Source: Notospermus geniculatus (lineage: Eukaryota; Nemertea; Pilidiophora; Heteronemertea; Lineidae). Taken from it: 64,000 nucleotides of DNA. Made by a program: the position numbers and the translations under genes. The notes under the pieces are model-generated. The model saw only the letters and a list, made by a program, of their open reading frames with translations. It searched no databases and was not told the DNA's origin. Every line of letters starts with the position of its first letter. Position 1 is the stretch's first letter. Positions 35,401 through 47,400 of the stretch are shown here, in pieces. The stretch lies in NCBI GenBank assembly GCA_002633025.1, contig NMRB01000251.1, forward strand, positions 416,876 to 480,875, in the 5' to 3' direction.

Positions 35401-38400
35401 TCGCGAGAGTGTATGAGTCGCGAAAATTTCCTGTCGCGAATATAAATAAAGGCAAGTGATAAACATGGTCCGTGAAAGAAAACTGAAAAAAATGGCAGAG
35501 ATCCGCGAAAATATCCTGCAGCGAATATGTCTATAAATCTTGATTCGCGAAAATTTTCAGCCGCGAAATTATCTTGCTTTACAGTATCTTGGTTCCTGAA
35601 GGAGGTCGCCTTGCATTCGGCAGTGAGTGGAGATCAGATGGTTCAGGGGTCAACCCTCGTGGAGCCAAAATGAATGAAACAAACAAACAAAAATTTCATC
35701 AAGAATTGTTCCATTCTCGTTCCAGGAGTTGTACGAGAAAAATAAGATCGAGCATCGCGATGCTGAAGACTCGGCCGTGGCGTACCTGGAGAAGATTGAA
35801 GATCTTACACATAAACTGTCCCAAGCTGAGAACAAGATTAAAATATTTGAAGAATCCAAGACTCATGTGGGAGCCAAGGTAAGCAGTGTTACGATTCTCT
35901 GCTAGATTCACCTTTCTGTGGATCAGGAATGTAAGATCCCCAGCACCGGCCAAGCCATCCTTTCATACTATTCAAATCCCATTCTGTTTCAGGCGGATCA
36001 GTTGTCCGCTGACGTGAATGCCAAGAATTCCAAGATTAACGAACTGGAACAGATGGTCAGCTCAAAGACAAAAGAGGTGAAGGGTCTGGAAAGTAAAGTA
36101 ACTGAATTGGTAAGAAAGACTGTAACCATGGCAACTATGGGACCTCCCTTTCTTTACAACAGACACCTCTCTATTAAGGATGAAACTGTGAGACCCCTGC
36201 TATGAAGCTCTTTGTTGAGGACATAGGTTATTGTTGGTGCTGCAGCTCCACAAAGAATTACTTTTGGTGCTGCAGCTCCCCAAAGGGTTACTCTTGGTGC
36301 TGCAACTCCCCAAAGGGTTACTCTAGGTGCTGCAGCTCCCCAAAGGATTACTCTTGGTGCTGCAACTCCCCAAAGGGGTACTCTTGGTGCTGCAGCTCCT
36401 TGAGTTGGTAGAACTGTGCTGTAATTCAACTGCTGGCCCAATTACTTGACATGTAATTATTCCGCATCCTCCTGTCCCAGTCAAGTGTTTACATAACCCT
36501 GATTTGACTTCATAATTGACATTCATTGGATCAAAGTTGTATGCCAGTAGTCTGTCATGAACAGCTCTGACTCTGTGCTGGAATCACAGGCTCTGCTAGT
36601 TCTTTTCAATAGTGAGACTCAGATTTGACTGAAATGTCACACCTAAATTTCTTGAGAACGTGAGTTCGTGATGCAGTGTTTGGAATATTTGGTTCTTTTG
36701 GAGATCTTTGGAATTCTCATCCACCCTGTCTTGATTTTAGACTGACGAACTGAAGGAAGCTCGGAAGAAGATTAAGAAACAACAGGATTCCATTGATGGT
36801 GAGTGTTACAGAGGTCTTTGGCTGCTCTCAGCACTTGTGGTGGTGTGAGGGCTAGCATGGCAGGTCCTCGAACATGGGGTTTGAAATCATCCCTGACGTG
36901 AATGATGGGATTCTCATGAACACATACGACTGTCGGAATACCAGTACCAGAGTGGAATCAAATTGACCGCAGGGAGACCTGAATCACGACATGCCCAAAC
37001 TTGTTTGTGATGACAGTCTCCATTTCTTGCAGATATGATGGCCAAACTTGCCAAGAATGATAGCAATGCCAATAACATGAACACAGAGCTACAGACACTC
37101 AGGTCAGAAGTTTCAGGTAGGGCCTGGTGTCACTCAGAAGAGTTGTCCTCAATATCTGGGAAGTACTGGAAGCACCAGTGATATTTGGGAATGTTCCAAA
37201 AGTACATACCAGTGATATTTTGGGAAAGTACTGAAGACACTAGTGATATTTGGGGAAGTACTGAAAGCCAGTGATATCTGGAAAGTACTGAAAGCACCAG
37301 TGATATTTGGGGAAGTACCGAAAGGACCAGTGATATTTGGGGAAGTACCGAAAGCACTAGTAATATTTGGGGAAGAACTGAAAGCACCAGTGATATTTGG
37401 GGAAGTACCGAAAGCACTAGTAATATTTGGGGAAGAACTGAAAGCACCAGTGATATAGATATTATGATTTCAGATCTCCAGAGACAGTTGGAAGCAAGCG
37501 AATCGAAGTCAGAACAGCTTGCAGCGGACAAAGCGAAATTGGTATGTATTGTGTTAGAGATGGGTTTAAGATTTTTACTGGTTACAAACGTGATTTGATA
37601 TTGATGTGTCGTTTCTTTCTCCTTGGAATCACAAAATAATTTTGTGATTTCTAGGTCAAGAAACCAGTGCACTGATCGTCAACGTTCAGTTACAGATTCA
37701 AAATGACACTTTCAGCGTTTACTGTGCATTTGATGTTGTCTGTGATGAGTTGATTAAGTCGCTGCACCAGTTATGTGAGTCATCCGTGTAGTCTTGTGCT
37801 GTTGTGAAAGTTCAGGCGCGAGTTAGGGGTGAACTTCGTCCTTTTCCTGCCAAATTCTTTGAGATTTCACTGACAGACAGCAACCTTTGAGATGACACTT
37901 TTACTATTTGCATTCCTGTTTCGATCTTACCTTCCTTTCATATTACAATACTTGCAAATCATTGTTTTTTCCTGAACTCTGTTTTCCCCCTAATTCCAGA
38001 CCTGTACAACCAGCCAAAGCACCATTTTCATAGATAACGTACAAGATGATCTCAATGAACCCCAAGAAGATGAGGTGGAGACTTTGTCCCTTGTCTCTGT
38101 CTACTGACAAAATGCATGAGAAATATGATAGAGCCTAAAAATACCGCTAGCTATTCACTCAAAACAGATTGCTTCAGATCTGGGGTGCCCTTAGTTTGAT
38201 TTGTGATGCCATAGGGCTCTCACCAACCTGGTGCAGTTGTATGAGCAATGGGCTCATAGCCACGAGGCTGGGGGTTTGACTCCCAGTCCAGTGGTCTATC
38301 TGTGCTCTCAACTGGTCTGAGAGGGTCACATATCAAACTGAGGGTTCATCCCAGTGGGAAACAATCTGAACACAGCACAAACACAAGACAGTTTCTATTA

Positions 38401-41400
38401 TCTTGTCGCTAAACGCATACAGAACAAAAACAACAGCTGACCGTTTGATGTTTCCATCCATTTTTCATCCCTAAGAAGTGAAAGCCAAATTTTTTTCTTC
38501 CCCAAGGCCTGACCCCTTATGTATGTATGTGATTCAAACCCAAGTATAGTACTTTTTGAATGATCATCTTTCCCAATCCATTTTCCTCTTATATGTCAGA
38601 TTCCTGAATGATGCACACACGTTCAGCGCTTTCCATGTATTATGTACGGTGTACATCTGTGCATTTCAATGTTTTGAGTCGAGTACACTGTCAATTTCAA
38701 GTTATTTTGTTTCTTCGTAAACTTTCTGCACATTAATTTACCAGTGAATTGCCCAAAGCTTTTCCAATATTGCAGCAAGTTAATGAAACTGTGAAGTTTG
38801 GCGGTTGAGAGCTACAATTTGAGGTGCTTAGACTTTTGTAGAGCATAATTTGATAGTGCTGAAGCATGAGCAAGTCTGGCTCGGAGCACTTCAGAACAAA
38901 GGCCCTATAAGCAGCCAGAATAGTCTAGTGCGGTATACATTTGTATTTGGTACAGAAGCTGTTAATCTGCTGTGTGTATTTTGTTGTACAGGCGTCGCTT
39001 ATTTGTCTATTTTATTTCCTGTATAAATGAGGTGGTTGAGGGGAAGTGGACGTGTTGGTTGTCTGCCTATTTGTGGTTCAAATCAAATCAACTTTTAATC
39101 AGTCATGACATTATGATGGAGTGGAGGGCTGTCAGTTTGTCGCCTGTCACCCCGTAGGTTCTGGGTCTGATCCCTGTCCAACCCACTCTTCATGTGATGG
39201 AAGTTCTCACTGAAAGTCTGTTTCCATTACAGTAGATTTCGCCATTGCGAGGAGAGCGGTTTTCACAGGCATTGGGATAGGCTAATCAACAGACCATGTA
39301 TTGTTAACCATCGAAGGATTATTAAAAAATCTGTGAAAACCGCATCGCTCGCCGCATACCACCATGACCACGGTGGAATTCGCTGTAATGGGAACGAGGA
39401 TTTATACTTAAATCAGTGACTTCCATTCTAAGATAATAAAACCAACATGGCAGATGAACCCCTCTCACTCGTTCCTCACCCCTTCATCCGTCTCCCCCTG
39501 ATTATTTTACCACGCGCGTGGTGTGTGACCCCAGCTTGCATGCCCATCATGTGCGGTCATCCAGTGCTCAATCCCTCTGTTCTCTTGAAGGAAAGTCAAA
39601 TTACGGAACTGATGAAAAACTCTGGGGACAGCTCCCAACAGCTGTCCCTCATGAACGAACAGCTACGAGAAAGAGATAGGTTAGTTGCATTTTTATGGAG
39701 ATTCCCTGTAGGTGGTGGCCGTGTCGTAGTGAGCTCAGATGGAGCCTTCACCCCATACAAGACACTCGACACTTCTAACAACTGCACTAACTTAGGTATT
39801 AGTCTATCAATAACTATTGTCTATCCAGATTCCAGTCTCCTTAGGGAACCATGGAAAGTTAGAAATTCTGGCAGTGGATGTAACAAGGGATCTGATTGGT
39901 CATTGCTATGGCAGTGGATGTAACAAGGGTTCTCATTGGTCATTTCTGATTGACAGATACCACATTAGCCAATGAAAATCGGTATTCCTTTCTCAGAACT
40001 GTAATCTGAAATCACAGAGCCGATGTCTAGACTCTTGCAGAGATATCTGAAAAAAGATATCCAGTGGCATGTATGGGTGAAGGCAGACATTTGTACTTCT
40101 CATTCATTCTGACACACCCAGCTTTCTTTGTTAGTAACTCAGAATGCTTGTCAATATGTCATCATCTTCATCATCATCATCAACTTTCTTATTTCAAACT
40201 TGTACAGTTTTGAAGTTCTTTTGAAATGCAGTAGAAAAATGCCAGTATTTGACTTGAAATTCCTCAACAAACATTTAGGCAGCTGCATGGAAGTACCGGG
40301 TATTCTTTCTGAGATTCTGATGGCAGTCTGCAGCTTTGTGGCCAACAATCAACGTTCAGTTTCCGATATCTGCCATGCATCCATTTCATCCATCTGTACG
40401 TCTGCTTCGGATTGTGCCGTCTCACAAGTGACCTTCATGCGTTCACAATAACCTTGACTTTCTCACAAACATTGACTGATTGTTCTAATTCTTCCTTGAG
40501 CATTGTAACCTCACCTGAATTCTCTGCAGAATGAACTTACATCTGCGAACATAGTTCTACCTGCTTGCAATAGAGGGCAGCAGCATATCACCTGCTTGTT
40601 TCAGCTCATTCTTCTCTTCTTGAATGTACGTGTTGTTTAACTGTAAGGAATGAAATATCGTCTTCATTTATTTAGTTGTCTGCATACACTGTCCGTACTG
40701 TTTCGTTGAAAGTTATCAATAATTTCATGATTTCAAATCAGTTCATCAAAATTTCTTGCGAGAACAGCAGTATGAGTGTGAAACTAGACAATCTTTAAAC
40801 CCTTGTGGACACCTGCCTGTAATGTAGGTCACTGTGACCTACTTTTCTGACATGTCTATAATATGGGTCATTGTGACCTACTTGCTAGAGTTCCTCTGTA
40901 ATAGAGCTTCCTTCTTGTTACCACAGGTTTAATACACCCACTATTCCTCTGGGAGTCTCCATAAAGATTATATTCAGTTTCCTTGCCCTCTGTTTCCTTA
41001 GCTTTAGCATGCTTCCCTTGTTTTCCCGCCTGTAGATTTGTGCCTGTCTAGGTTTGATCACAATACCAGTTTGAAATCATCAAATATAACATTAGCACTG
41101 TGTGGTATGGTAATATACTCACTTCACTTACAATCTGGGCAATATTGGTGGTTGGTGTACGTCCTGCCTCTGTACATATGGTTTTTATTGTGGTAAGAAC
41201 ATGGTGATGTACAGACTTTGGTGGCTGTTGCGAAAAAGTAGGTGCTAAAGATATCCTACCCCTGTAAGCTAGCAGCAGAGTGCTTTGCTGTGTATCTGGC
41301 AGTACAGAAAAAACAAGGTCACGTAGTCATATACATTGCTTTCAAAGTATGCTGCAAGCTTTAGGGGTGAAATTGTCTGAGTATAGACAAATCCCAAATT

Positions 41401-44400
41401 CCCAGATCTGCACACTTCCGCCGAAATCGTAAACAGAACCTCGACCTGAAACCAGCTGACGTGACGCAATCCATGATTCAGCAATGGTCGACTCTGACGC
41501 AACGTCATCGAACTCACTGTCGTGGGGTTTTCTGCGTCATGTCATTCAGTGTCAGATGGTTTCAGGCCGAGGTTCTGTTTGCCATTTCGACGGAAGTGCG
41601 CAGATCTTTCTCGTTTTCATCAATTTGGGATTTGTCTATTGATGAGTACTGATCATAGAATTATCATCACTTCTAGTGACTGGGCGTCTATAAAGAATAC
41701 CGGTATATTCCCTTCTTTTTCTTTTTCTCATTAAAACTTCTTTCATCATATTGTACTCTTTTCATGTGCCAGTGTCCGTACCAATTTGCTCTATGACATG
41801 AAGTACATGTAAATAATGAAAGGAATGCCACAGTGTAATATTCGTAATGCAGTCTAGGGAATCCCTTCACATCTCGCCATGGAGTAATGGAGTTGGAGGC
41901 TGGTCAGTTGGCAGGGACATAAGGCGCCTATCCACGTGAGAGTTTTCTCGCAGAAGTTGGCTCACAATGGGCGATTCACCATTGTGTCCTGTCGGCTTAC
42001 GCTGGAACCAGGACACAAACAACTGCACGCAGTTGAGTTGCCCATAGAGAGCCAACTCGCGCATATTACCCGGCCAACAGCTGCTGAAATTTTGGCAGGT
42101 TCAGAGGTGGTGTCATCAGCTCAATGCTGAGTAATCAGTGGTTCTGTAAACGCTCTCTCCCTTAATCACTGCTAACAAACTGACGAAGAGAGCGAGGGCT
42201 AAGGCTAAGAACCACGGATTTCCTCAGGATGCAGTCTGGCAATATGTGAAGGGTGTTTCTAGATTGCACCTGTCTGTCTGGATAGTGTAGACTGCTTGTG
42301 TGGAGTGTCATTGGTCATGCTGCATGACTGGTGAGAGGTGTCGGAGGACACACGTACCCTGTATTATGTTTGGAATGTCATCGTGGGTCAATAAGTTACT
42401 TTAGACACAGTGAACATAGATTACCCACATGAAAGAGCACCCATTAGAGATTTACGCAGTACTCGGTCACTTGTCGCATGGTGCCAGTGCGTCAGTCCGT
42501 GCCAGTATTCCACTTGTACTGGTGTCGGAAGCAAATGAAATCTTGGCAAAATGCCTTCTAAAGGCGCTGCTCCACCTGACAGTTTTTTCGCAGAAATTGG
42601 CTCACTATGGTCAACTCAACTGCGAGCAGTTGTTTGTGTCATTGGTCCCAGCATAAGCTGACAGGACACAAACAATGGTGAATTGCCCATTGTGAGCCAA
42701 CTTCCACGAAAAAACTGTGAAGTGGTGCAGCGCCTTAACGTGTGGTCTACAGCTGGTTGGTGTAGGATTCACCTTCACAGAAAGATCTTTCATTCACGAT
42801 CACCCTATCACGATGGAAATGAAAAACTAAGAATCATGGACTTCATCACTCACTGCTCAATCCTAACAGTGTGGAATCTAACTTTAACATGCCACATACT
42901 TAAAACATTAAAATTGATCATGAACTAATCCATAATACGTCATGTGTCACTATAATCATCATATTCTGCTGTCCTGTCACAACTAAGAGTTACGATAACA
43001 CCTTCGTGATCCGGTGGCAGACTGTACCCAAGATCTACTGGAATTGCCATAAGGCTTCGTAACGTCTCCGGTGTCATATTGTAACCTTGTTTAGGTACAG
43101 GTACCGGGTACTTGGCCAAAAGCAAATCTAACCTGTGTAGATCACAGGCATGAGAGGGCTTATCATCAGCTAGTCCGCATGTGAGGGGTTTTCATGGGTT
43201 ACTTCACTATTAGAAAAGGATAGTCGGAACCAAGAATCCATCTAGGAAATGCACTGTAGTCAGACACTTTCCCTTGTTACTTGTATGTCAGCCACTGCTT
43301 GATACACTAGTGACAATATCATGAATATTTTCTTGTTCTTTTCCAGAAAATTGGAGGAAATACAAGAAGACTTGTTGAGCTCTTCTCAAACCATAGCTAG
43401 ATTATCAGAACAGTATGAGCAATTACTAGACAAGTCGGGGAGGGAGATGGAATTAGTATTATCAAAACAACAGGAGGACTTAAAAATACAACAAGATAAA
43501 TATAATGACCTAGTGAGTATTGTCCGATAAAACACTGTTCTGTATCAGGCATCCCGACTTGCCATGTTCTGTTGGATGCTGATTGGCTACTCAGAGCCAC
43601 ATGACATAGAAGCGTCGTTTGATTTGCAACACATTCTGTAGCATAGTCGCATGTCCCAGAGATTTCGTCTTGCCAAGGTCATTGGATGTCATAGCAGAGG
43701 ATTCATTGAAGCCCGCAGTGACTAAATAAAGTACTGAAGCCATTATACTTGTGCATAATGATTCCAATGTTCTTCCAGTCTTTGTTGTTACCATGGTTAC
43801 TCATTACCACGGTTACTCATTACCATGGTTACTCATAAACAATATTCTCTGATTACAGCAAAATGACCTTGAGAAAGCCAATAACAAAATGACCAAGATT
43901 ACAGCAAGCCACAAACAAGAGATTGAAGACATAATCACCGAAAAAGACAAAGAAATTAACCAATTGAAATCGACATTGACAAGTACTGATGACAATGAGA
44001 GGAAACTACGAGAAACTGTGGAGGCGGCGAGACAGAGGGAACTGACACTGGCTACAGAGAGGGATAACGTTAAAGTTAGTGTTTGTGTTGTAGGAGCTCT
44101 CTAATGCCGTCTTTCAACATGAGAGATTTCCCACATGAGATGGCTTTCAATGGGCAACAGTTACTCTACTGCCTTTTCTACCTTAGATTTCCAAAAGGAA
44201 CTAGGCCTACATGTATTGTAAAATGTGTCTGATCGTACATATTCTGTATCTGAAGAACATGAGATATCTAACCCATATTCTTTTTGACAGTTTGAGAAAG
44301 AAAAACTAGACAAGCTCGTCAGGAAACTTGAGGCCGAGAAGGAGAATTTACTGGAGGAGAAATCGAAGATTGAGTTTGAGCGAAATGAGCTGGAATTGGA

Positions 44401-47400
44401 GAGGAAGGAAGCCAAGGCAGAGACGGGATCCACGGCCGAGAAGGTTAGACATCTGACGGTGGAGAAACAAAAGATGGCACTGGAGAAGGAACAGGTGAGG
44501 GCGGGAGTGTGGAAAAAAGGCATAGGGTCGTATTTTGGAATGTTCCTTAATGTTAAGGTCGACCTTAAGTCTATTGTAAAACCATCGAGAACAATAGATT
44601 TAAGGTGGACCTTAATGTTAAGGAATGTTCTAAAATACGGCCCATAGTGTTGTAAAGAAATAAAGAGCATTACTGGGATTTGAACCGGCTGAGCTAAAGA
44701 GACTTGTCCTGCTAGCTGGGCTGGTAGGAACAGGGGCCGGTTGCACAAAACTCATGATAGCGCTAACTTGGTGTTAGATGACGTAAAAATCGCTTGTCTT
44801 TTTACATCATTTAACATAAAGTTAGTGCTAACACCAAGTTAGCGCTAACATGAGTTTTGTGCAACCCAGCCCAGGTTGTTTTGTCCCACTGTTGCCACCT
44901 GTTCCTAATCAGCTGTGTCTGTTTCAGTTGGTGAAATCCCGTGACACCTTGAAGAGTGAGAAGGAGGGTCTACAGAAAGAGAGAGAGGAACTGTTGAAAC
45001 AGAAATTTAAAAATCAGGCCCATCTTGAAGAGAGAGACGCCCGGGTGGAAGGTCTAGAACATGAAGTAAGTCAGTGGTTGTCTGATCGTCCATCTTATGG
45101 TGGAACTAAAGTGTCTTCATTTGAGATCAGTGGGAGTGTGGGAGATTGAAGTGACAGCTAATGCTGTAGACTATAGTAAATCTGGTAGCACAGGATAGAG
45201 CTTTTACTAAAGTTGATCATGCCCCCACTGATCACTAGGAGAGATGTGCCTTCTGGCTTTGGAAGGCAGATTGAAGCATTGGAGGGCATTGGTGATACTG
45301 AGACTACTCTTGGCCAATATCTCTGCCAAATGGGCCACGCTGTTCGTACTGACTCTTGACACTATGCGATCATGACATCATGGACTGGAACTCAGCCTAT
45401 AGACGATTCTTGAATTTGCAGATCTGCACACTTCGCCAAAATCTCAACCAGAACCTCGATCTGAAACCGGCTGAAGTGACGCCATCCATGATTCAGCAAT
45501 GGTTGAGTCTGACACAACGTCTTCGACGTCACTGTCATGGGGTTGTCTGCGTTACGTCATTCAGTTTCAGACCGAGGTTGTGGTTGAGATTTTGGTCGAA
45601 GTGCGCAGATCTTTGTTGTTCATGTCAATTTGAGAACGGTCTATTGTAGTGGAGTGGAATGGAGTTAATGGCTGGTATTCATAAAAGTTAGCAAATGCTT
45701 TTACTTAAGATTTGCACAGCGAGGTCTAATGTAAATGCACTACAAAACTTGAAGGAAAAGCATTTGCTAGCTTTTATGAATATCAGCCAATATCATGTTT
45801 GCCTCGTTTCAGGTGACGAAATGGAAACAGGAATGTAACAACCACACCAAGAACTTGGAGCAACTTCAGAAAGATCTCAGCAGTGTGGCTTTATTTAGGG
45901 ATAAATTGTAAGTCTTTCAGGCTTCTACCGATAGTAGATACAAGCAATTAGGATCTGGTGATGGGTACAAATCAGAAGTGACTTCCATTAGCAAAGTTTA
46001 TTTCACTCTAACTGCGTCCAAAGTTTGTGTGCATTTTGCTCTCAACATCAATATGGGCTTACAGTTCAAAGTAGAGTTAAGATATTCTGTGTGGTTCATC
46101 ATGTTCCAATATATCGTAGGAAAGTGTACATTGTAAAAAACGATAGGTGTACGTTTCAACTTCGATACGGCCAGGTAGGCTTCTACGTAAAACAATATTT
46201 GATCGAAAAAATGATGTTGTGTTGACTCATGATGAGTCAGCGTTATCAAGTCCTGCGTGATGAGTGATGTCAAGTAATCGCACCTGATTGCTGCCTCACC
46301 TGACCTTGCACCTGTGTGCATCTTACTGTACATCCGTATACATCACTGCAGTCAGCTTAAGGTGACCTTGACTGATACTGGCTTCCTATTGATGCCTTGT
46401 AGTTGCTCAGTAGCTCAATCTGAATGCACTTTTCTGAAGAGAGCGGATACCCCAGCTGTAGAGGTTAGTTTTTACCGCGAGTTGAGTTGTTTGTTTTGGT
46501 ATTTTGGTACCTTCCTACTCTTAAGTCGTACCAATATTGACATTGCTGTGGGGTCTATCATTATTCCCCTTCTCAATTATGAAGTTCAGGACCTAGGCCT
46601 AGCTTATGTAGACATTTGACTAATGGGTTTGTTCTCGTATGTGCATTGCTCAGCGATCAAAGGTTAGATTTACATCATACTGTGTGCTGTGAACATTGTC
46701 AATAGATCCTATGTAGTCAGATTGAACACCTTCATGTGTTGATTAACTGGTAGTATTTTCATGTTGATTTGTGCCCTCCTGTCAGTGTTCTTGTATCTGT
46801 TGGTATTACCCGGTATCATCTGTGAAGCGTTGTCCGTCAACCATCCCTATCCATATCTTCTCCTCTCAATGTGTCGTTGTTCCTGAAGATGATGATCAAA
46901 TTTCTGCGTTGTCATCCAGCTAGATACTTAGGGCCGTATTCACAAAGGGTGATCATCGCATGACTAAGACTTAGACGCGTGTAACTTTACTAAATGCACA
47001 CACTTACACCATGCATTTGACGAAGTTACAGGCGTCTAAGTCTTAATCGCACGATGATCACCCTTTGTGAATACGGGCCATATAGTTTAGGTCTGATTGG
47101 ATGTTGTGAAAGTCATGTTCCAGTTTTCATTCAATGTTTTGCTGTGCAGACCCTTGGTTTAATGTGTGTAATACTAGATTGGTTGAAAAACCACTGATTG
47201 CTCTTTATTGACCACTTTGGAAATGACAGTCATTTGATTATTGACGACCAATGCCACCCTGATCCGAGTATCCCACCGGTGAAATGGAGGACCATTCTAA
47301 GGTCATATGTGGCCTACCTGGTACAGGTAGAAGAAGCGTCTTTGGAGAAAATCCCACTCAAATCTGTTTGTTATGTTTCAGCGAGGAACTCAAACACAAG

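Noticed and set aside
37130-37672. 180-codon minus-strand frame with a 10-residue repeat ([10 protein letters not shown])
   Set aside because: It is produced by the 30-bp period of the intronic minisatellite; no start, promoter or splice context supports a protein.
44161-44748. 195-codon minus-strand open frame, Ser/Phe-rich
   Set aside because: It is the shadow of CLIP exon 17 (GAG/AAG codons read as CTC/CTT) plus a MITE.
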